This document shows, in pieces, positions 7,489 to 11,527 of a DNA stretch of 11,527 nucleotides. The notes under the pieces are model-generated. The model saw only the letters and a program-made list of their open reading frames with translations, was not told where the DNA came from and made no database searches. The stretch lies in assembly GCA_945637645.1 (NCBI GenBank), contig CALZDK010000049.1, forward strand, positions 1 through 11,527. Reading direction: 5' to 3'. The translations under genes and the position numbers were made by a program. Numbering within the stretch: the first letter of the stretch is position 1; each line of letters opens with the position of its first letter. Source of the stretch: an uncultured Prevotella sp. (GTDB taxonomy: Bacteria; Bacteroidota; Bacteroidia; Bacteroidales; Bacteroidaceae).

Positions 7489-8414
7489 TCCTTATTGCAT
7501 AAGCTGTCAATAGCGTTCATTATGCGCTCCAGCTCCTCCTCGTTGGCAAACGGGATGCTTATCTTTCCCTTGCCCTTGGGGTTACAGGTCATCTGCACCT
7601 TTGTCTGGAAGAGTGTTGACAGTCGGTTCTTCAGTATATTGAATTCCTCGGGTAGCTGTGCAGTCGAGGAGATGCTCTTCTTGGCGGTTTGCACATCCTC
7701 ACCGTTGTTGAGCATCTTCACCATTTCCTCCACCTTACGCACCGAATAGCCGTTTTTCTGTATTTCCTTAAACAGCTTTATCTGCACGCTTGGCGAGTCG
7801 AGCGAGAGCAGGGCGCGGGCGTGCCCCATGTCTATCTCGTGGTTCTTCAGTGCCATCTGCACCTGGGCAGGCAGCTTCAGCAGACGCATGTAGTTGGTTA
7901 CCGCCGTGCGGCTCTTCCCCACGCGCTCTGATATTTTCTCCTGGGTCATGCCGGTGGTTTCCGCCAGATGCTCATAAGCCAAGGCTATCTCAATGGCGTT
8001 GAGGTCCTCGCGCTGTATGTTCTCCACGAGTGCCATTTCCATGACATTCTCGTCCTCAACGGTTCTTATATATGCGGGAACAGCCTGCAAGCCTGCGAGT
8101 TGCGATGCCCTCCAACGGCGTTCGCCTGCAATAATCTGATAGCGTCCCTCCTCAATCTGCCTCAGTGTTATGGGCTGTATGATACCCACTTCCCTTATGC
8201 TGTTGGCAAGTTCCTGCAACGCCTCCTCGTCAAACTCACGGCGAGGTTGGTTGGGGTTAGGCTCAATCTGCGAGAGAGGTATCTCGTTGAGGTTCGACGA
8301 ACCTTGTGTCCTCACCTCTCCGGTATCTATAAGTGCGTCAAGTCCGCGTCCGTTGCCGATGTCGTCAAGTCCGCGTCCGAGCACACTGCGGTCGTATCTT
8401 TTGTGTACTGCCAT
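7485..8414 (-). CDS. parB: Chromosome-partitioning protein ParB (Spo0J)
   Basis: ParB binds centromeric parS sites, hydrolyses CTP to slide along DNA, and stimulates ParA. The 309-residue protein has an N-terminal GRGLD-type ParA-contact region (13-29), box I PNPNQPRREF (52-61), and the box II/CTP-binding motif GERRWRA (97-103). Box III is ENIQREDLN (131-139), the helix-turn-helix lies at about 155-178 (TQEKISERVGKSRTAVTNYM), and a C-terminal dimerisation region covers about 255-309. All catalytic and DNA-binding blocks appear intact. The start ATG at 8414 is preceded by AAGGA about 9 bases upstream. The gene follows parA after 71 bp and overlaps the DUF5683 start. The motif GRGLD occurs twice in tandem (13-17 and 22-26), matched by a 17-bp repeat in the DNA; most ParB proteins have one. 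Confidence 0.96.
   Translation of the reverse strand: MAVHKRYDRSVLGRGLDDIGNGRGLDALIDTGEVRTQGSSNLNEIPLSQIEPNPNQPRREFDEEALQELANSIREVGIIQPITLRQIEEGRYQIIAGERRWRASQLAGLQAVPAYIRTVEDENVMEMALVENIQREDLNAIEIALAYEHLAETTGMTQEKISERVGKSRTAVTNYMRLLKLPAQVQMALKNHEIDMGHARALLSLDSPSVQIKLFKEIQKNGYSVRKVEEMVKMLNNGEDVQTAKKSISSTAQLPEEFNILKNRLSTLFQTKVQMTCNPKGKGKISIPFANEEELERIMNAIDSLCNKE
8336..8379 (-). repeat. 17-bp direct repeat within parB encoding doubled GRGLD motif
   Basis: The plus-strand sequence CGTCAAGTCCGCGTCCG occurs at 8336-8352 and again at 8363-8379, exactly 27 bp (nine codons) apart and in frame. It encodes the two GRGLD copies of ParB (residues 13-17 and 22-26), separated by DIGN. The identical DNA suggests a fairly recent in-frame duplication, or conversion between the copies. 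Confidence 0.9.
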
Positions 8415-8485
8415 TTTCTTAAATCCTTCAAGTTTCTGTTTTTGCTAACTTATGGAGTTCAATGAGTTCTGGACAATTCTTAACT
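8415..8485. other. parA-parB gap with imperfect inverted repeat
   Basis: The 71-bp gap, with the last bases of parA, contains GAGTT (8464-8468) facing AACTC (8482-8486), framed by GGAG (8454-8457) and CTCC (8491-8494). The transcript could fold into a bulged hairpin between parA and parB. There is no T-run suitable for a terminator and no TAnnTTTG promoter element. Confidence 0.4.
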
Positions 8486-9259
8486 CTAAGCTCCTAATTT
8501 ATTCTTGTTTATTATTTCCTTTGCCAACGACAGGTGGTTCTTGCTTCCCGTAGAGTCTGCGTCGTAGAGAATCACGGGCAAACCGTGGCTCGGGCTCTCG
8601 CTAAGTTTCACGTTGCGTTGGATAACAGTCTTGAACACCAACTCCTGGAAATGGCGTTTCACCTCGTCGTATATTTGGTTTGCAAGACGAAGACGTGAGT
8701 CGTACATCGTGAGCAGGAAGCCCTCTATCTCGAGTTTCGTGTTCAGTTTGCTCTTGATAATCTTTATGGTATTCAGCAGTTTACTTATTCCCTCAAGTGC
8801 GAAATACTCACACTGCACGGGAATAATAACCGAGTCGGCGGCAGTAAGGGAGTTCACCGTGATGAGTCCCAGCGACGGGCTGCAGTCGATGAGTATGAAG
8901 TCGTAGTCGTCACGGATAGGCTGCAACAGGTTTTTCAGCACCTTCTCGCGGTTCTCCAGTTGGAGCATCTCTATCTCTGCTCCCACGAGGTCGATGTGGC
9001 TTGGTATGATATCAAGCCCTTCAATATCCGTTGTATATACGGCGTCGCGCACGTCGGCATGGTCAATTATACACTCGTAGAGCGAACAGTCAATCTGCTT
9101 TATGTCCACTCCGAGACCACTCGACGCGTTTGCTTGCGGGTCAGCGTCAACCACCAGCACCGTTTTCTCCAGTGTTGCCAACGATGCCGCCAGGTTGATG
9201 GTGGTCGTGGTCTTTCCCACACCACCCTTCTGGTTTGCTAATGCGATTATTTTTCCCAT
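8486..9259 (-). CDS. parA: Chromosome-partitioning ATPase ParA (Soj)
   Basis: This 257-residue deviant-Walker ATPase drives segregation of ParB-parS complexes by cycling on the nucleoid. The deviant Walker A motif KGGVGKTT is at 11-18 with signature Lys11. Walker A' (VVDADPQAN, with Asp38 and Asp40) is at 36-44, and Walker B (FILIDCSPSLG, Asp125) at 121-131. It lacks the N-terminal helix-turn-helix of plasmid P1-type ParA, so it is the short chromosomal Soj type. The ATG at 9259 places the Walker A at the normal distance from the N-terminus. It is the first gene of the minus-strand run, and a promoter element lies at 9324-9331. Chromosomal rather than plasmid origin is supported by the housekeeping neighbours, though this is inference. 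Confidence 0.96.
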   Translation of the reverse strand: MGKIIALANQKGGVGKTTTTINLAASLATLEKTVLVVDADPQANASSGLGVDIKQIDCSLYECIIDHADVRDAVYTTDIEGLDIIPSHIDLVGAEIEMLQLENREKVLKNLLQPIRDDYDFILIDCSPSLGLITVNSLTAADSVIIPVQCEYFALEGISKLLNTIKIIKSKLNTKLEIEGFLLTMYDSRLRLANQIYDEVKRHFQELVFKTVIQRNVKLSESPSHGLPVILYDADSTGSKNHLSLAKEIINKNKLGA

Positions 9260-9323
9260 TTCTTCTTACTTCAATTTGTTGCCATGAGCCATGGCGAATG
9301 GCGTAGATTCACTTTTTATCGTG

Positions 9324-9331
9324 CAAAGATA
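9324..9331 (-). promoter_or_regulatory. -7 promoter element for the parA operon
   Basis: The minus strand reads TATCTTTG, a full match to TAnnTTTG, in the typical context TGTATCTTTGCAC. Transcription would begin near 9314, giving a leader of about 55 nt before the parA ATG. No clear TTTG -33 box is visible; that position falls in the AT-rich inverted repeat shared with the surE promoter. Confidence 0.7.
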
Positions 9332-9341
9332 CACATTTTTA

Positions 9342-9374
9342 ATGAAAAAATGGCGGATTAACTCATTTTTTTAT
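9342..9374. repeat. Inverted repeat between the divergent parA and surE promoters
   Basis: ATGAAAAAATG (9342-9352) and CATTTTTTTAT (9364-9374) are reverse complements at 10 of 11 positions, with an 11-bp spacer GCGGATTAACT. The repeat sits exactly between the two -7 elements, where both polymerases would contact upstream DNA. It may be an operator or simply bendable A/T-tract promoter DNA. Confidence 0.55.
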
Positions 9375-9382
9375 TACTTTTG
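9375..9382 (+). promoter_or_regulatory. -7 promoter element for surE-lpxB
   Basis: TACTTTTG matches TAnnTTTG fully, in the common Bacteroidetes context TTATTACTTTTGCA. The start of transcription would be near 9390, only about 14 bases before the surE ATG at 9404. No TTTG -33 box is seen upstream. The element overlaps an in-frame TTG at 9380, which argues against that TTG as the surE start. Confidence 0.72.
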
Positions 9383-9403
9383 CAGCCGAAACATCATATT
9401 TTT

Positions 9404-10177
9404 ATGGAAAATAAGAAACCTTTAATATTAATTTCAAATGACGACGGCTATCACTCCAAGGGTTTGGCGTCGCTTATAGACATGGTGAGCGGACTCGGAC
9501 AACTGCTTGTCTGCGCTCCTGAATCGGCACGGAGCGGATACTCTTGCGCCTTCTCGGCTGCGGAGCCGCTGCGACTGAAACTGCGCAGGAAATGGAACGA
9601 CGTGGAGGTGTGGTCGTGCAACGGCACTCCGGTAGATTGCGTGAAAATGGCTCTCGCCGAACTCTGCCACGAACGCAAGCCCGACATGGTGATAGGCGGC
9701 ATAAACCACGGCGACAACGCATCGGTAAACAGCCACTATTCAGGCACCATGGGCGTAACCCTCGAAGGCTGCATGAAGTATATTCCCTCCGTGGCATACT
9801 CTATTTGCGACCATAGCGACGATGCCGACTTCACGCCACTTACACTACTCGTAAAAAACATTACCAAACGAGTGCTCAAAGAGGGACTTCCAAAAGGTGT
9901 TTGCCTCAATGTCAACTTCCCTGTGGTGGAAGGCGGCTTCAAAGGCGTGAAGGTGTGCCGAATGGCATATGGGACATGGGGGAATGAGGTCGTTCGCTGC
10001 CGTCATCCCAGAGGATATGACTATTATTGGATGACTGGAGAATACACCAACGACGAGCCTGAGGCAGAGGACACCGACAACTGGGCTCTCACCCACGGAT
10101 ATGTTGCCATCACACCCACGACAATCGATGTCACGGCATACGAAATGATTGAACAAATGAAAAGCTGGAAGCTATGA
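9404..10177 (+). CDS. surE: 5'-nucleotidase / survival protein SurE
   Basis: SurE is a metal-dependent phosphatase acting on nucleoside 5'- and 3'-monophosphates, usually dimeric or tetrameric in the cytoplasm. The protein is 257 residues from ATG 9404. The metal-binding motif ISNDDG is at 10-15 (Asp13, Asp14), the Ser ligand Ser44 lies in APESARSG (38-45), and Asn101 is in GGINHGDN (98-105). YSGTMGVTLEG (112-122) and the late HPRG...YYW block are also typical. The reading frame extends upstream to a TTG at 9380, but that codon lies inside the promoter element and would add eight residues before the conserved strand, so ATG 9404 is preferred. The stop overlaps the lpxB start as ATGA, indicating translational coupling. 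Length is normal for the family. Confidence 0.95.
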   Translation: MENKKPLILISNDDGYHSKGLASLIDMVSGLGQLLVCAPESARSGYSCAFSAAEPLRLKLRRKWNDVEVWSCNGTPVDCVKMALAELCHERKPDMVIGGINHGDNASVNSHYSGTMGVTLEGCMKYIPSVAYSICDHSDDADFTPLTLLVKNITKRVLKEGLPKGVCLNVNFPVVEGGFKGVKVCRMAYGTWGNEVVRCRHPRGYDYYWMTGEYTNDEPEAEDTDNWALTHGYVAITPTTIDVTAYEMIEQMKSWKL

Positions 10178-11301
10178 GATATTATCTGATTGTAGGCGAG
10201 GCAAGCGGCGACCTCCACGCCTCTTGTCTTATGAAGAGCTTGAAGAAAAAGGACCCCGAGGCGGAGTTTCGTTTCTTCGGTGGCGACATGATGGCTGCCG
10301 TGGGCGGCACACCAGTGCGCCACTATAGGCATCTTGCCTACATGGGATTCATACCCGTGCTTCTTCATCTGCCCACCATACTGAGCAACATGAAGATGTG
10401 CAAGCGCGACATCGTCGAGTGGCAACCCGACGTGCTCATCCTTGTGGATTATCCCGGCTTCAACCTCAACATAGCCAAGTTTGTAAAGTCAACGACCCGT
10501 ATTCCCGTCTTCTACTATATCTCGCCAAAGATATGGGCATGGAAAGAATACCGTATCAAGAACATCAAGCGCGATGTTGACGAGCTCTTCTCCATATTGC
10601 CCTTCGAGGTGCCGTTCTTCGAGAAGAAGCACAACTATCCCATTCACTATGTTGGCAACCCGACAGCCGACGAAGTGCGACACTTCAAGGCGTCCTACGA
10701 CGGACAGTTCCCCTCTTACGACAAGCCCATATTGGCCATTCTTGCCGGATCACGGCTCCACGAGATAAAGGACAACCTTCCCGTCATGCTCCGAGCCACC
10801 GACCACCTTTCCGACCGTTTCCAGCGCGTGGTGGCAGGAGCTCCCAGTGTTCCGCACGACTACTACCACCGCTTCATCGGCAATCGCCATGGCGTTGACA
10901 TTGTTTATGACCAGACCTACCCTCTGCTGATGAATGCCCACACCGCCGTAGTCACCAGTGGCACCGCCACCCTTGAGACGGCTCTCTTCGGCGTTCCCCA
11001 GGTTGTCTGCTACGCCACTCCCCTGCCCTGCCTAATGTCGTTCCTCCGCCGTTTCCTGCTGAAGGTGAAATATGTTTCGCTTGTCAACCTCATAGCCGAC
11101 AGGGAAGTGGTGAGAGAGTTAGTGGCAGCCGACTACAAGGTGGAGAACGTGCGCCGTGAAATCGACAACATCATTGCCGACAGTCCGCAACGCAAAGCTA
11201 TAGAAGAGGGCTACGCCGAGGTATGGCGCCGCCTTGGCAACGAGTCAGCCCCCGACAATGCGGCAAGGCAAATGCTGGCTGCTCTTGGCAGATTTGATTA
11301 A
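10174..11301 (+). CDS. lpxB: Lipid-A-disaccharide synthase LpxB
   Basis: LpxB (glycosyltransferase family 19) joins UDP-2,3-diacylglucosamine and lipid X to form the lipid A disaccharide at the inner-membrane surface. The 375-residue protein starts with MRYYLIVGEASGD (1-13), the family N-terminus. It then shows VDYPGFN (91-97), with Asp92 at the place of the catalytic Asp of the Escherichia coli enzyme, and YYISPKIWAWKEYR (114-127). ILPFE (141-145), VGNPT (160-164), AGSRLHEI (191-198) in the nucleotide-binding half, SGTATLETAL (262-271) and YVSLVNLIADREVVREL (300-316) follow. No truncation is visible. The start overlaps the surE stop by four bases, so the two are co-transcribed. Gram-negative outer-membrane synthesis fits the other envelope genes here. 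Confidence 0.96.
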   Translation: MRYYLIVGEASGDLHASCLMKSLKKKDPEAEFRFFGGDMMAAVGGTPVRHYRHLAYMGFIPVLLHLPTILSNMKMCKRDIVEWQPDVLILVDYPGFNLNIAKFVKSTTRIPVFYYISPKIWAWKEYRIKNIKRDVDELFSILPFEVPFFEKKHNYPIHYVGNPTADEVRHFKASYDGQFPSYDKPILAILAGSRLHEIKDNLPVMLRATDHLSDRFQRVVAGAPSVPHDYYHRFIGNRHGVDIVYDQTYPLLMNAHTAVVTSGTATLETALFGVPQVVCYATPLPCLMSFLRRFLLKVKYVSLVNLIADREVVRELVAADYKVENVRREIDNIIADSPQRKAIEEGYAEVWRRLGNESAPDNAARQMLAALGRFD

Positions 11302-11371
11302 ATAAAAGTAGGTTCCATTAATTCGCTTTGTCAGATTTTGGATTTTTTTGAGTATATTTACCTGTATTTGG
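11302..11371. other. Convergent gap after lpxB
   Basis: This 70-bp AT-rich spacer lies between the lpxB stop and the stop of the converging beta-barrel gene. A T-run at 11342-11349 is not preceded by a convincing GC stem, so I do not call a terminator. Confidence 0.5.
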
Positions 11372-11527
11372 TTACATTCTGCTCTTTGCATCCTGACCGG
11401 CACCAGTTCCCTTATACTTGCTGTTTGCCGTATTGAAACGATATGAGACGCGAAGCTGGAGGCATGGAGAACTGTAATCATTGTTCTGGCTGTGGATGAA
11501 GTTGCCATAGTCGGTGCATACGTGTTC
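11372..11527 (-). CDS. C-terminus of an outer-membrane beta-barrel / TonB-dependent receptor family protein (cut by window edge)
   Basis: The minus strand from 11527 is open for 51 codons and ends with TAA at 11372-11374. The peptide contains SSPCLQLRVSYRFN followed by SKYKGTGAGQDAKSRM. A last beta-strand of the form xLxVSYRFN and a tail SKYKGTGAGxxxKxR is typical of Bacteroidales outer-membrane beta-barrel proteins annotated as TonB-dependent receptor or outer-membrane beta-barrel family. The rest of the gene lies beyond the window. Another frame in the same place (minus, 11245-11508) runs into lpxB and has no family resemblance, so this shorter frame is preferred. Function and substrate cannot be given. 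Confidence 0.75.
   Translation of the reverse strand, partial: EHVCTDYGNFIHSQNNDYSSPCLQLRVSYRFNTANSKYKGTGAGQDAKSRM

Noticed and set aside
8601..8616. parS-like half site (GTTTCACGT) inside parA
   Set aside because: Only about 9 of 16 positions fit TGTTTCACGTGAAACA; the second half does not match and the bases are explained by the parA coding sequence. No good parS was seen anywhere in the window.
9281..9302. GCCAT...CCATGG...ATGGC repeats in the parA leader as an operator
   Set aside because: The arms are only five bases around a short palindrome, with no conservation information available; too weak to call.
11335..11350. Intrinsic terminator after lpxB
   Set aside because: There is a T-run but no stable stem before it.
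1..11527. CRISPR arrays, tRNA or rRNA genes, insertion sequences and prophage genes
   Set aside because: I saw no regularly spaced repeats, no transposase or integrase frames and no RNA gene signatures on either strand.

Overview
The window reads as chromosomal DNA of a member of the Bacteroidales, most likely Prevotella or a close relative. Four things point there: a SusC/RagA-type transporter start ending in the DIVVVGYGTMKKSDLTG block, TAnnTTTG promoter elements instead of TATAAT, AT-rich leaders with little Shine-Dalgarno signal, and the gene order parA-parB-DUF5683-mltD-rel diverging from surE-lpxB. The species call is inference; no rRNA or tRNA gene is present.

Layout, left to right. 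Positions 1-360 (minus) hold the first 120 codons of a SusC-like TonB-dependent transporter cut by the window edge. A 376-bp intergenic region follows, with a candidate promoter for that transporter. Positions 737-2008 (plus) encode a lipoprotein serpin with an inhibitory-type hinge. A long minus-strand run of six genes occupies 9259 to 2019: parA, parB, a DUF5683 membrane protein, a MltD-like lytic transglycosylase with a LysM domain, a full-length Rel/SpoT-type (p)ppGpp enzyme and a secreted family CE8 pectinesterase. The spacing is tight (ATGA overlap of parB and the DUF5683 gene, 37-73 bp gaps elsewhere, 11 bp before the pectinesterase), so these genes are probably one operon or overlapping transcripts. 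A compact divergent promoter region at about 9260-9403 separates this run from surE and lpxB (plus), which overlap by four bases. The last 156 bases (minus) hold the C-terminus of an outer-membrane beta-barrel / TonB-dependent receptor protein.

Functionally, the central block is housekeeping: chromosome partition (ParAB), envelope and peptidoglycan functions (DUF5683, MltD), stringent response (Rel), survival/nucleotidase (SurE) and lipid A synthesis (LpxB). The two ends and the pectinesterase look like the variable, niche-related part: glycan uptake, pectin de-esterification and protease defence.

I do not see a clearly new multi-gene system. The best leads are a 9-codon tandem duplication of the ParA-contact-type motif at the ParB N-terminus, the lipoprotein serpin with a long reactive-centre loop, the pectinesterase fused by position to the partition/stringent-response operon, and an inverted repeat between the two divergent promoters.
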